Shown piece by piece: positions 25,808 to 33,598 of a DNA stretch of 64,000 nucleotides. The first letter of the stretch is position 1, and each line of letters begins with the position of its first letter. A program made the position numbers and the translations under genes. Source of the DNA: BOG-908 sp965199235. Lineage in GTDB: Bacteria; Pseudomonadota; Alphaproteobacteria; Acetobacterales; Acetobacteraceae. The stretch covers positions 372,001 to 436,000 of the forward strand of contig CBDAQU010000002.1 in NCBI GenBank assembly GCA_965199235.1, written 5' to 3'. The notes below the pieces were generated by a model. The model did not search any database. It was given only the letters and a program-made list of their open reading frames with translations, and was not told where the DNA came from.

Positions 25808-25851
25808 AGCAATGTCATGCAGACTGGAACAGTCGGAATGACGAAATTGCT
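25808..25851. repeat. Palindromic element upstream of cobW
   Basis: Interrupted inverted repeat: outer gcaatgtcat (25809-25818) against atgacgaaattgc (25838-25850), inner gactg/cagtc (25822-25826, 25830-25834). It looks like a dispersed alphaproteobacterial intergenic repeat; only one clear copy in this window. Confidence 0.55.
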
Positions 25852-25865
25852 TGCCAAAACAAGAG

Positions 25866-25920
25866 CTAGACCGGTTTCACGACGGCCTGCTCCCGGACAC
25901 TCTGCGCGAAACCGGTCCAG
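25866..25920. repeat. Dispersed 55-bp palindromic repeat, copy 2
   Basis: Arms ctagaccggtttcacg (25866-25881) and cgcgaaaccggtccag (25905-25920), with a loop nearly identical to that of copy 1 at 1548-1602. The two substitutions in the right arm weaken the pairing, so this copy is slightly decayed. Confidence 0.85.
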
Positions 25921-25945
25921 CACGACGCTCCTGGCCTCAACCTAA

Positions 25946-27013
25946 CTAAGTGCCGAGCAACCGCGCGCGCAACTCGACCAGCCGAGCCCGGGCCTCCGAC
26001 GCATCGAAGGCTTGAGCCCGCGCCAGCCCGGCCCGAGCGCGCGCGCCGCGCATCTGCGGGTCCCGCGCCAGACAAGCGATTGCGGCAGCGAGCGCACCGG
26101 GTTCGTCGGGATCGGCAAACCGGGCGGCCCCGCCCACGAGTTCGGGCAGGCCGCCGCGCGCGCTGCAGATCAGGGCGGCCCCGCTCGCCATCGCCTCCAG
26201 CGCGGTCAGGCCGAACGGCTCCGGCCAGCGGCTCGGCACGACCACGATGGCCACACGCGCCATCGCCGCCAGCACGTCGGCGTGGGGCAAATAACCGAGC
26301 TGCGCGATTCCGGCGGCCCGCGCCCTGGGCGCCAGATCCCGCTCGAAGCGGGTCTGCCGGGCGGCGGGGCCAAAACGGTCGGCGCCGATCATGCAGGCCT
26401 GCCAGCCAGGCAGGCCGGGCAAGGCGGCGGTGCAGGCATCGACGAACGCGTCCGCCCCCTTGTCTGCGACCACCCGCCCGACGAACAGAACCGTCCGCTC
26501 GCGCGCCTCGACGGGCAGACGGGGCGGCAGCGCAGCCAGGTCCAGCGCGTTCGGCAGCACCAGCGGGGCCGGCTCCGGCGGGTTCACGCCCTCCATGAAC
26601 CGGGCCGCCAGATACTGGCTGACGCAGACGACGGTCATGTGCCGCAGCAGGCTGGCGCGTTCGGCTGGCCGCCGTGCTTTCCGCATCCCCTGCGGGTCGT
26701 TGTGCACGAACAGCACGACGCGGACCTGCGGCAGGCGCCGCTTCACCCGCAATGCCAGGTTGGCTCGGTTATGCACCTCCACCAGGCTCGGCCGAAGTTT
26801 TTGCAACGTGCGCACCACGCCGGCCATGTAGCGGTTGACCCGCCCGAAGGTGGGCCAGAGCGGCGCCAATGCCGGCACGAATACGCGATCCGGAAAACCC
26901 CGGTTGGACGAGCGCCGGCCGATCACCACGTCGCCGGGCTGGCCCAGCCGATGCACCAGCAGCCCGATCGCACCGACCGCCTGCGGAGAAAAACCCTCCC
27001 TCGGCGGCAGCAC
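25946..27013 (-). CDS. GT4-family glycosyltransferase
   Basis: About 355 residues. N-terminal acceptor domain (PREGFSPQAVGAIGLLVHRL; LVEVHNRANLAL; VVLFVHNDPQGM) and C-terminal nucleotide-sugar domain with VLFVGRVVADKGADAF and PSRWPEPFGLTALEAMASG, the E-x7-E motif of family 4. It resembles hexosyltransferases of lipopolysaccharide or capsule synthesis. GTG 27013 is the only plausible start between the upstream GST stop (27034) and the first conserved residues; its ribosome-binding site is poor, so the exact N terminus is uncertain. Confidence 0.82.
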   Translation of the reverse strand: MLPPREGFSPQAVGAIGLLVHRLGQPGDVVIGRRSSNRGFPDRVFVPALAPLWPTFGRVNRYMAGVVRTLQKLRPSLVEVHNRANLALRVKRRLPQVRVVLFVHNDPQGMRKARRPAERASLLRHMTVVCVSQYLAARFMEGVNPPEPAPLVLPNALDLAALPPRLPVEARERTVLFVGRVVADKGADAFVDACTAALPGLPGWQACMIGADRFGPAARQTRFERDLAPRARAAGIAQLGYLPHADVLAAMARVAIVVVPSRWPEPFGLTALEAMASGAALICSARGGLPELVGGAARFADPDEPGALAAAIACLARDPQMRGARARAGLARAQAFDASEARARLVELRARLLGT

Positions 27014-27033
27014 CGTGACGACCGGGCCCGCGG

Positions 27034-27696
27034 TCAGGCCGATGCCGAATCCTCGTATTTCTGCAGCAGCCAGGAGGATGGCTCGCGCGCCGCGTCCTTG
27101 TACCAGGCGCCGACCAGCCTGTGCGCACGGACCGAATGGCAGTAGGCGGACGCCACGTCCGACAGAGGCGGACGGTAGGTGAGGAGGCGCGCGACGACGG
27201 GCGCGAACATGGCATCCGCCGCACCGAACACGGCGCCGAGCAGGTACGGCCCGTCCTGGCCATGCGCCTGCCGCGTCTGCGTCCAGATCGCCTCGATTCG
27301 CGCGACGTCGGCCAGCGCTTCCGGCGTATGGCCCACGCCCGCAAGGTCGGTGCGGCCGAGGTTCATCGGCATCGCTATCCGCAGCGCGCGAAACCCCGCA
27401 TGCATCTCCGCGGCGATGGAGCGCGCATGGGCGCGCGCGGCGCGCTCGGCCGGCCAGAGCGAGGGTGCGACCTCGGCGCAGTACTCGCAGATTGCCAGGC
27501 TTTCCCAAACGCGTGCGCCGTCATGTTCAAGGTAGGGCACCAGGCCAGCAGGCATCGCGTCGCGGATCGCGGGCGTCGGTCCCGCCTGCATCGGTATCAC
27601 CACCGTTTCCACGTCCAGCCCGGCCAGCTGCACGGCCAGCCAGCCGCGCATCGACCACGAGGAGTAGCGGCGGTTGCCGATGAACAGCTTGCCCAT
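27034..27696 (-). CDS. Glutathione S-transferase family protein
   Basis: 220 residues. Thioredoxin-like N domain (KLFIGNRRYSSWSMRGWLA, with AGLVPYLEHDGARVWESLAI as the glutathione-binding cis-Pro and ES region) and an all-helical C domain (FGAADAMFAPVVARL). Conjugation or reduction of electrophiles is expected, substrate unknown. The SSWSMR active-site segment resembles the YfcF/zeta-like subgroup. The downstream GT4 gene starts about 20 bases after the stop. Confidence 0.88.
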   Translation of the reverse strand: MGKLFIGNRRYSSWSMRGWLAVQLAGLDVETVVIPMQAGPTPAIRDAMPAGLVPYLEHDGARVWESLAICEYCAEVAPSLWPAERAARAHARSIAAEMHAGFRALRIAMPMNLGRTDLAGVGHTPEALADVARIEAIWTQTRQAHGQDGPYLLGAVFGAADAMFAPVVARLLTYRPPLSDVASAYCHSVRAHRLVGAWYKDAAREPSSWLLQKYEDSASA

Positions 27697-27802
27697 GGCG
27701 GGTTCTCCCGTGCGCCAATGGCTGGGTCAAGCTAGTGTGCGCACCCGACGATGATGGAGACGGCACACGGCCGATGACAGCCTTTGCCGCGATTGCGGGC
27801 AC

Positions 27803-29017
27803 ATGCCGGCGCCGGGTGCCACGTGCCCGGCCTGCGGGTCGCCGCGCGTGCTGCGCCACAGGCAACTGTTCGCGCTGTCCATCGCCCATGTCGATTGCGA
27901 CGCGTTCTTCGCCAGCGTCGAAAAGGCGCGCCGGCCCGAGCTGGCCGACACGCCGGTGATCGTGGGCGGGGGCACGCGCGGCGTTGTCACCACAGCCTGC
28001 TACATCGCGCGACTGTCGGGCGTGCGCAGTGCGATGCCGATGTTCAAGGCCCGCAAACTCTGCCCCGACGCAGTGGTGATCCGGCCGGACATGGCGGCCT
28101 ACGCCGCCGCGGCGCGGCGGATGCGCACCATGATGGCCACGCTGACGCCTCTGATGCAGCCGCTCTCGGTCGATGAGGCGGTGCTGGACCTGTCGGGGAC
28201 CGAGCAGCTGCACGGCATGCCGCCCGCCGCCGTGCTGGCGCGCTTCGCCCGCGACGTGGAGGCGCAAATCGGCGTCACCGTCAGCATCGGCCTGGCGGCG
28301 AACCGGCTGCTTGCCAAGCTGGCCGCCGGCCGCGACAAGCCGCGGGGCTTTGCCGTCCTGGGTGCGGAGGCCGCGCAGGTTCTGGCGCCAGAGCCCGTCG
28401 GGATATTGCCGGGGGTGGGTCCGGTGCAGGAGCGGCGGCTGGCAAAGCTGGGTCTGACGCGGGTGGGGCAGCTCCAGGCGCTGGACGACCGGGAGGCGCG
28501 CGCGCTGCTGGGCGATGACGGCCCGTCGCTGGTGCGCCGCGCGCGCGGCGAGGGCTCGCGCCTGGTCGAGACAGGCGGGGCGGCGAAATCCATCAGTGCC
28601 GAGACCACGTTTTCCGCCGACCTGACCGACCGCGCGGACCTGGAGCGTCAACTTTGGCGGCTGAGTGAAAAGCTGGCGTCGCGCTTGCGGGAAAAAGAGT
28701 TTTCCGCCAGCGGCGTGGTGCTGAAACTGAAAACCGCCCGCTTTGCGAGCCGCACCCGCGCCACGCGCCTGCCGCAACCGAGCGCGCTGCCGGACACGCT
28801 GTTCGAGGCGGCAAAGAACCTGCTGGCGCGCGAGGCCGACGGCACGGCGTTTCGGCTGATCGGCATCGGCGCCTCGGGCCTCGCACCGCTCTCGGCGGCC
28901 GACAGAGGCGACCTGGCCGACCCCGATGCCGGACGCAGGCGGGCACGGCAGGGTGCCATCGACGGATTGCGGGCGCGGTTCGGCGCGGCCGTGATCGGGC
29001 GCGGGCGGGGAATCTAG
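27803..29017 (+). CDS. dinB: DNA polymerase IV (Y-family)
   Basis: Error-prone translesion polymerase. 404 residues from ATG 27803. Catalytic acidic residues lie in AHVDCDAFFASVE (about 31) and LSVDEAVLDL (about 125); helix-hairpin-helix ILPGVGPVQERRL follows, then the little-finger domain. A CPACGSP zinc-knuckle half sits at residues 8-14. The codons directly upstream of the ATG read LCRDCGH, the matching CxxC half, but no ATG, GTG or TTG lies between them and the in-frame TGA at 27752, so the true N terminus is unclear. Divergent from the GST gene. Confidence 0.92.
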   Translation: MPAPGATCPACGSPRVLRHRQLFALSIAHVDCDAFFASVEKARRPELADTPVIVGGGTRGVVTTACYIARLSGVRSAMPMFKARKLCPDAVVIRPDMAAYAAAARRMRTMMATLTPLMQPLSVDEAVLDLSGTEQLHGMPPAAVLARFARDVEAQIGVTVSIGLAANRLLAKLAAGRDKPRGFAVLGAEAAQVLAPEPVGILPGVGPVQERRLAKLGLTRVGQLQALDDREARALLGDDGPSLVRRARGEGSRLVETGGAAKSISAETTFSADLTDRADLERQLWRLSEKLASRLREKEFSASGVVLKLKTARFASRTRATRLPQPSALPDTLFEAAKNLLAREADGTAFRLIGIGASGLAPLSAADRGDLADPDAGRRRARQGAIDGLRARFGAAVIGRGRGI

Positions 29018-29101
29018 CGGCAAGCGGGGCAGCGCGGGCAACGCCGTGGCAGGCACGGCCGGTTGGTGCTACGCCTCGTCTCGAACCGATCGTTGCGACC
29101 G

Positions 29102-29665
29102 ATGGATTTCGACAGACAAGCATCGTCCAAGGCTGACCAGGCAGGCTCTCCGCTGCCGGGCTTTTGGCAATCGGCCATCGTGGCTGCATTGTCCGCGCTC
29201 GTCTGCGGGCTCTGGGCCTTCGGCCGGGCTGCCGCTCCTGCGGACACCGCGACGGCCTCCGTCAGCCAACTCTCCGAGGTCGCTCCAGAAGACATCGACC
29301 ACGCGCTTGAGACCATGGACGGGCCGCGCGACCAGTTGGCGCAGTTTCGTCAGCGCCAGGCGTGCAGCCACCGGCTGGCCTGGGTGGCTATCGCCCGCAC
29401 CCCTGGCCAGCCAGCCGGCAAGATACGGCTGCAATCCGGCAACTACATAACGCTCGCCTTCGACCTGAACGAGACCCCGACGCGAATCGCCATCCCCTAT
29501 CCGGCCCGTTACGCCGTGGGACGGGGCACTCTTTCGGTCATCGGCACCGGCGCGGACGCGACGGTCGCGCTCACACCTGCCTGGTTCGTGGCGGCCAAGG
29601 GTGGTGCGGCGGCGCGCGAGGTCGCCTGGACGCCCGTCGGGCGCTGCCCGGCGAACACGGACTGA
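29102..29665 (+). CDS. Unrecognised single-pass membrane protein (AAA+ cassette, gene 1)
   Basis: 187 residues, no family recognised. One hydrophobic segment (about 22-42, WQSAIVAALSALVCGLWAFG) probably anchors it with the rest in the periplasm. The outer part has a charged helix (PEDIDHALETMDGPRDQL) and a beta-rich C-terminal region (GNYITLAFDLNETPTRIAIP; GTLSVIGTGADATVAL). Two cysteines (about 88 and 183) could form a disulfide. ATG 29102 is chosen; TTG 29063 would add 13 residues. The AAA+ gene begins 12 bases after the stop, so they are probably co-transcribed. Confidence 0.6.
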   Translation: MDFDRQASSKADQAGSPLPGFWQSAIVAALSALVCGLWAFGRAAAPADTATASVSQLSEVAPEDIDHALETMDGPRDQLAQFRQRQACSHRLAWVAIARTPGQPAGKIRLQSGNYITLAFDLNETPTRIAIPYPARYAVGRGTLSVIGTGADATVALTPAWFVAAKGGAAAREVAWTPVGRCPANTD

Positions 29666-29677
29666 GCGGGCCGGACC

Positions 29678-30745
29678 GTGCGCCAGCTCCTGGGACCGGT
29701 TCCGGCCATCGGGCTGAGCATGCTGGTGCTGACGGCGCTGAGCGTGCTGGCGGCGTTCAAGATCACGCCGAGCATTCCGTCGTGGTTTCCGTATGTGGCG
29801 ATCGGCGGCGTCGTTCTGGCGTCGAACATCTATGCCGCTGCCGAGATTTTCCGCACGTGGCGCCGGGTGCGCGGAACGACTCCGCAATCGTTCAGGTTGA
29901 TGCCGCGCCGGCGCGGCGACCTCGGCGATACTCTGGCCAGGCTGGACGCCATGATCGGGCTCGACGGGGTGAAGGCCGAGATACGGCTGCTAGTGGACCG
30001 TCTGAGGGTGGAGGCTGCCCGGCGAGACGCCGGACTGCCGGTGTCGCCGCTGACGCTGCACATGATCTTTACAGGGCCGCCGGGAGTGGGAAAGACGGTC
30101 GTCGCACGGCTGTATGCGGAACTGCTGGCCAATCTCGGCGCGCTGGACAGCGGCGGCTTCATCGAAACCGACCGGGCCGGCCTGGTCGGCGGCTTCACCG
30201 GCCAGACCGCCATCAAGACCAAAGAACGGGTGCGTGAAGCGCTCGACGGCGTTCTGTTCATCGACGAAGCCTACGCCCTCGCGCCGCGCCCAGGTGCCGG
30301 AGACGGGTATGGTCAGGAAGCGATCGACACGCTGATGAAGGAGATGGAAGACAAGCGGGACCGCCTCGTCGTGATCGCAGCAGGCTATGCGAAACCCATG
30401 CAGAATTTTCTGAACAGCAACCCCGGGCTGCCCTCACGCTTCAGCAAGAAGATCGACTTTCCTGCCTACAGCACCCAGGAACTCGTCCGCATCTTCAACG
30501 AATTCGCCAAGGCCGAGCATCTGGCCGTCGATCCGGACGGCGAGCCCGCATTGCTGCAATATTTCGACGAGGCGGCGCTGAAGGCGGATTTCGGCAACGC
30601 GCGAACCGCGCGCACGCTGTTCGAGCGCGCGCGCGAGGCCCAGGCGATGCGTCTGGGTCCGCTGCTGTCGGCCGGCAGCGTCGGCGTTGACCTCACGACC
30701 CTGCAATGGGGCGACATCGAAGCTGCGGCGTGGAAATCCGCCTGA
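29678..30745 (+). CDS. Membrane-anchored CbbX/SpoVK-type AAA+ ATPase (cassette gene 2)
   Basis: 355 residues. Two predicted transmembrane helices at the N terminus (about 5-27 and 38-57), then a cytoplasmic AAA+ module: Walker A GPPGVGKT (about 133), pore-loop region VGGFTGQTAIKT (about 168), Walker B VLFIDEAY (about 191), sensor-1 region VIAAGYAKPM and NARTARTLFERA with the arginine finger. The module belongs to the CbbX/EccA/SpoVK subgroup, whose members remodel protein complexes; the membrane hairpin is unusual for CbbX. No Rubisco genes are nearby. GTG start 29678; the stop overlaps the next ATG (TGATG). Confidence 0.82.
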   Translation: MRQLLGPVPAIGLSMLVLTALSVLAAFKITPSIPSWFPYVAIGGVVLASNIYAAAEIFRTWRRVRGTTPQSFRLMPRRRGDLGDTLARLDAMIGLDGVKAEIRLLVDRLRVEAARRDAGLPVSPLTLHMIFTGPPGVGKTVVARLYAELLANLGALDSGGFIETDRAGLVGGFTGQTAIKTKERVREALDGVLFIDEAYALAPRPGAGDGYGQEAIDTLMKEMEDKRDRLVVIAAGYAKPMQNFLNSNPGLPSRFSKKIDFPAYSTQELVRIFNEFAKAEHLAVDPDGEPALLQYFDEAALKADFGNARTARTLFERAREAQAMRLGPLLSAGSVGVDLTTLQWGDIEAAAWKSA

Positions 30746-31533
30746 TGGCGTTCGCGGCCAAGCTCGCCTTCGTCCATCGCCTGCTCTGGGCGCGAAACGT
30801 GCCTTATCGCGGCGCCGTCCTGCTGGGGCCGCCGCCGCTGATCGGGGGCGCCTTGGCGGCGGTTCTCTGGTTCAGCATTCATCCACGCGCCGTCCAGCCG
30901 GACTCCGGTGCCCAGATTCCATGGGCGCATCACGACAAGCCGGTTCCGCAAGGCGACCAACCCTATGCCGAAAAGCCGGTCGCGACACTGCCACCGCCTC
31001 GGGTGGGTGGGTTTGCGGGTTTTCGAACCGGATGGCAGGGCGGGATACTGCCGATTACGCTCGATGCCACGTTGGACGCCAACGTGCTCGGAACCGTGCT
31101 CGCCAGTTTCGACATCGACCGGCCGGACATACCGATTTCGCTGATCCTGGATGCGGGCCCGCCGAAAGGCCTGTTCGTCGGCACGGCAAAAACCTTGCTG
31201 GCGGTGCGTGTGGCCGGGCGTTACGCGATTTCGGTGCGCTTGCATCGACCCGCGGCACAGTCGGCCAACTGCCTCGTACGACTTTCATCCAGCAAGCATC
31301 GCATGGTGCGCAACATCAACGTCAACATGAACGGCAATGCCGTGGTGAATTATGCGCCGACGGAGTTCCAGTTCGATCCCGGCCTGTATCTGATCGTTCT
31401 CGCGGTAGGGTGCTGGCGCGGCGACCAGATGGTGGGACCTGGCACGGTCGATCTGATGATTCGTCACCCGGGGGAAACGTCGCTGGTGCCTGCGCGGGCC
31501 GACGAAGTCGTCAGGCCAGTGCCGAAGACCTGA
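30745..31533 (+). CDS. Unrecognised single-pass membrane protein (AAA+ cassette, gene 3)
   Basis: 262 residues, no family recognised. A short cytoplasmic tail (1-23) precedes one transmembrane segment (about 24-45, GAVLLGPPPLIGGALAAVLW), with a large outer domain rich in beta-strands (LVRLSSSKHRMVRNINVNMN; FQFDPGLYLIVLAVGCW) that reads like a beta-sandwich. Two cysteines (in SANCLVRL and VGCWRGD) may pair. ATG 30745 shares its A with the AAA+ stop, so expression is coupled. The topology mirrors gene 1 of the cassette. Confidence 0.62.
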   Translation: MAFAAKLAFVHRLLWARNVPYRGAVLLGPPPLIGGALAAVLWFSIHPRAVQPDSGAQIPWAHHDKPVPQGDQPYAEKPVATLPPPRVGGFAGFRTGWQGGILPITLDATLDANVLGTVLASFDIDRPDIPISLILDAGPPKGLFVGTAKTLLAVRVAGRYAISVRLHRPAAQSANCLVRLSSSKHRMVRNINVNMNGNAVVNYAPTEFQFDPGLYLIVLAVGCWRGDQMVGPGTVDLMIRHPGETSLVPARADEVVRPVPKT

Positions 31534-31541
31534 CGCGGCTT

Positions 31542-32858
31542 TCAGGCCGCCTGGCCGGGCGTGGATGATCGCCGGTGCCCCACTCCCACCGCCAGTATCG
31601 CCAGGGTCGCGAGCAGCCCCGGCAGGCCGGTCTCCACGTCCAGCATGTCGGCCCACAGCACCCCTGCCAGGGCCAGCAGCACGATCACCGGACCGGCGGG
31701 AAACAGCCTTGCGCGTGCCAGCGTGGCCACGGTGGCGCCGCTGCGCCGGCCAACCATGGCGGCAATGCTCAGCGTGGCGTAGGTGGCGACGTTGCCGTTG
31801 GCCAGGATGGTGACCAGCACGCGCGCCGGCAGGAAGCAGCAGGCCAGGCCCGCGGCACCGGCGGCCAGGGTGGCCACGTGCGGGGAGCCGAAGCGCGGGT
31901 GGATGCGGGCCAGAACACGTCCCGCCGCACCCGGCCAGACGCCGTCGCGCGCGCTCGCAAAGATCTGGCGGCCGGCGCTGAGCACGATGGCGATCATGGC
32001 GTTGAAGATCGCGGCTGCAACGGCAAGGCTGACGATGCGCGCCAGCACAGGGCCGCCCGCGCGGGCCAGGAAATCCGGAATCGGTGCCGCGGATGCCGAA
32101 AGCCGCGCCAGATCGGGCGCGCCTGCGAGAACGGCCGCCATGGGAATGAGTTCGACCACGGCCGCCACGGCGAGCGCACCGTACACGACGGCCGCCACGT
32201 TGCGGCGCGGGTCGTGCATTTCCTCGCTGAAAAAGATGATCGAGCCGTAGCCGTTGAACGCGTAGATGCCGCCCGCCGCACCCACGCCCAGCACCGCCCA
32301 GGATACCGCGTGCAGGCCGCCATCGGCGGCGCCGATGACAGGGTGCAGCATATGCGCGGCGGCACCCGGCTGGGCGTGCGAAAAACCGAGCCAGGCCACC
32401 ACGGCGAGCGAGACCAGTTCGCAGGCCAGCAGCACGCCGGTCACCACCGCGTTGGTGCGGATGCTGAGCACGGCCAGCGCGGTCACGATGACGACGAGCA
32501 CAATCGCGGTCGGCACGAGCGGCAGTGCGGGCAGCACGGCGCGCAGGTAGCCGGCTGTGCCCAGGCCGGACAGGGCGGTGGCGAGGCACAGGCCGAACAG
32601 GTTGACAGACAGCATGGCGAAACCCGCTTCCGGGCCGAGGATGCGGCCGGCGATGGTGTATTCGCCGCCGGCGCTGGGCATCGCCGAGCCCAGTTCGGCA
32701 TAGACCGACGCCATGGCGATGCCAAGCACGACGGCTGCCGCGAAACACAGCAGCGCGCCGCTGCCGGCAATGCGGATCACGTCGGAGCCCACGATGAACA
32801 CGCCGATGCTGGGCGACAGGCCGGCCAGGGTGACGAGCAGGCCGTCGAGCCGGCTCAT
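31542..32858 (-). CDS. APC-superfamily amino acid/polyamine permease
   Basis: 438 residues with about 12 hydrophobic segments. The N-terminal SPSIGVFIVGSDVIRIAGSG and SAMPSAGGEYTIAGRILGPE fit APC permeases, and NGYGSIIFFSEEMHDPRRNV is the TM6-loop region. Substrate cannot be assigned. ATG 32858 is chosen; GTG 32891 would add 11 residues just behind the vapC stop. It converges on the AAA+ cassette with only 8 bases between stops. Confidence 0.85.
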   Translation of the reverse strand: MSRLDGLLVTLAGLSPSIGVFIVGSDVIRIAGSGALLCFAAAVVLGIAMASVYAELGSAMPSAGGEYTIAGRILGPEAGFAMLSVNLFGLCLATALSGLGTAGYLRAVLPALPLVPTAIVLVVIVTALAVLSIRTNAVVTGVLLACELVSLAVVAWLGFSHAQPGAAAHMLHPVIGAADGGLHAVSWAVLGVGAAGGIYAFNGYGSIIFFSEEMHDPRRNVAAVVYGALAVAAVVELIPMAAVLAGAPDLARLSASAAPIPDFLARAGGPVLARIVSLAVAAAIFNAMIAIVLSAGRQIFASARDGVWPGAAGRVLARIHPRFGSPHVATLAAGAAGLACCFLPARVLVTILANGNVATYATLSIAAMVGRRSGATVATLARARLFPAGPVIVLLALAGVLWADMLDVETGLPGLLATLAILAVGVGHRRSSTPGQAA

Positions 32859-32899
32859 GTCGCGGCGAAGCGCCGGTGCCGGTTGCGTCACGCCGGCAA

Positions 32900-33310
32900 T
32901 TACGGAGCGAGTGCGGACGCGATGTCCGTGCGGCTGAAATCGTCGCCTTTGTAGAGCAGGCTGCAGTTTGCTTCTCGCGCGGACGCGTAGGCGAAGCAAT
33001 CCCCCATGTTGAGCTGTGCCGGGTGGCCGCGGCCTTTGCCGAAGCGCTTGAACGCGGCAAGGGCCGCCGCCCCTTCTCGCCGCGCGACCGGAACGATGTC
33101 TATTGCCGCGGTCTGGAGAAACTCTTGCACCACCTGTTCTGCATGACCGAGGTCACCGGCGTAGAGGCGACCCAGTCCTGCCACAGCTTCGTAAACGGCA
33201 ATCGGCGACGTGATCCTGTCGTCAGCCGCATGAAGCACGCTGGAAAACGATGGCGCCTCCGGCTCGCGGGCGAGAATGGCAATGATGGCCGAGGCATCGA
33301 CGAATATCAC
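32900..33310 (-). CDS. vapC: VapC-family PIN-domain toxin (second module)
   Basis: 136 residues. PIN acidic residues: D in IFVDASAIIAIL (about 4), E in VYEAVAGL (about 42), D in LNMGDCFAYASAR (about 98) and D in KGDDFSRTDI (about 116). Probable RNA-cleaving toxin. GTG start at 33310 overlaps the antitoxin stop (GTGA), the standard vapBC arrangement; longer N-terminal readings are inside vapB. Confidence 0.9.
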   Translation of the reverse strand: MIFVDASAIIAILAREPEAPSFSSVLHAADDRITSPIAVYEAVAGLGRLYAGDLGHAEQVVQEFLQTAAIDIVPVARREGAAALAAFKRFGKGRGHPAQLNMGDCFAYASAREANCSLLYKGDDFSRTDIASALAP

Positions 33311-33543
33311 TCGTCGTTCAGCCAGTCGTAAAACGCTTTGTCGGCTTCCAACCCAGTTTTCGACCATGAAGCCACGCGGTCCTGCAGCGGCTTAAGCCGC
33401 TCGATCAACGGAAGCGTCTCATCCAGACGGCGCAATTCATTCTCGAGGGCGAGCCTCACCGCTTCGGTCTTGCTGACCCGCTTGCGAGCGGCAAGCTGGT
33501 CGGCCAGTTGGTTCACAGCCTCGCTGCGAATGTTAAGCGGCAT
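33307..33543 (-). CDS. vapB: VapB-like antitoxin (second module)
   Basis: 78 residues beginning MPLNIRSEAVNQLADQLA, then RVSKTEAVRLALENELRR, a ribbon-helix-helix-like antitoxin N-terminal domain of the Rv0623 type, and a toxin-neutralising tail (ADKAFYDWLNDE). ATG 33543 is chosen because it gives the canonical start. An inverted repeat sits just upstream, as expected for autoregulation. It is unrelated in detail to the vapB at 10767-11024. Confidence 0.86.
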   Translation of the reverse strand: MPLNIRSEAVNQLADQLAARKRVSKTEAVRLALENELRRLDETLPLIERLKPLQDRVASWSKTGLEADKAFYDWLNDE

Positions 33544-33549
33544 GATGGT

Positions 33550-33585
33550 CCTGTGTAGGCAATTCGTTGACAATGCATACACAGG
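33550..33585. promoter_or_regulatory. Inverted-repeat operator candidate of vapBC
   Basis: Perfect 8-base arms cctgtgta (33550-33557) and tacacagg (33578-33585), 20-base spacer, starting 6 bases upstream of the vapB ATG. Position and symmetry fit VapB-VapC autorepression, with two RHH dimers across about two helical turns. No copy at the first vapBC. Confidence 0.6.
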
Positions 33586-33598
33586 TTCCGTCGGCGAC

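Noticed and set aside
29678..30745. Rubisco activase CbbX
   Set aside because: No cbbLS nearby, and the two N-terminal membrane helices are not found in CbbX.
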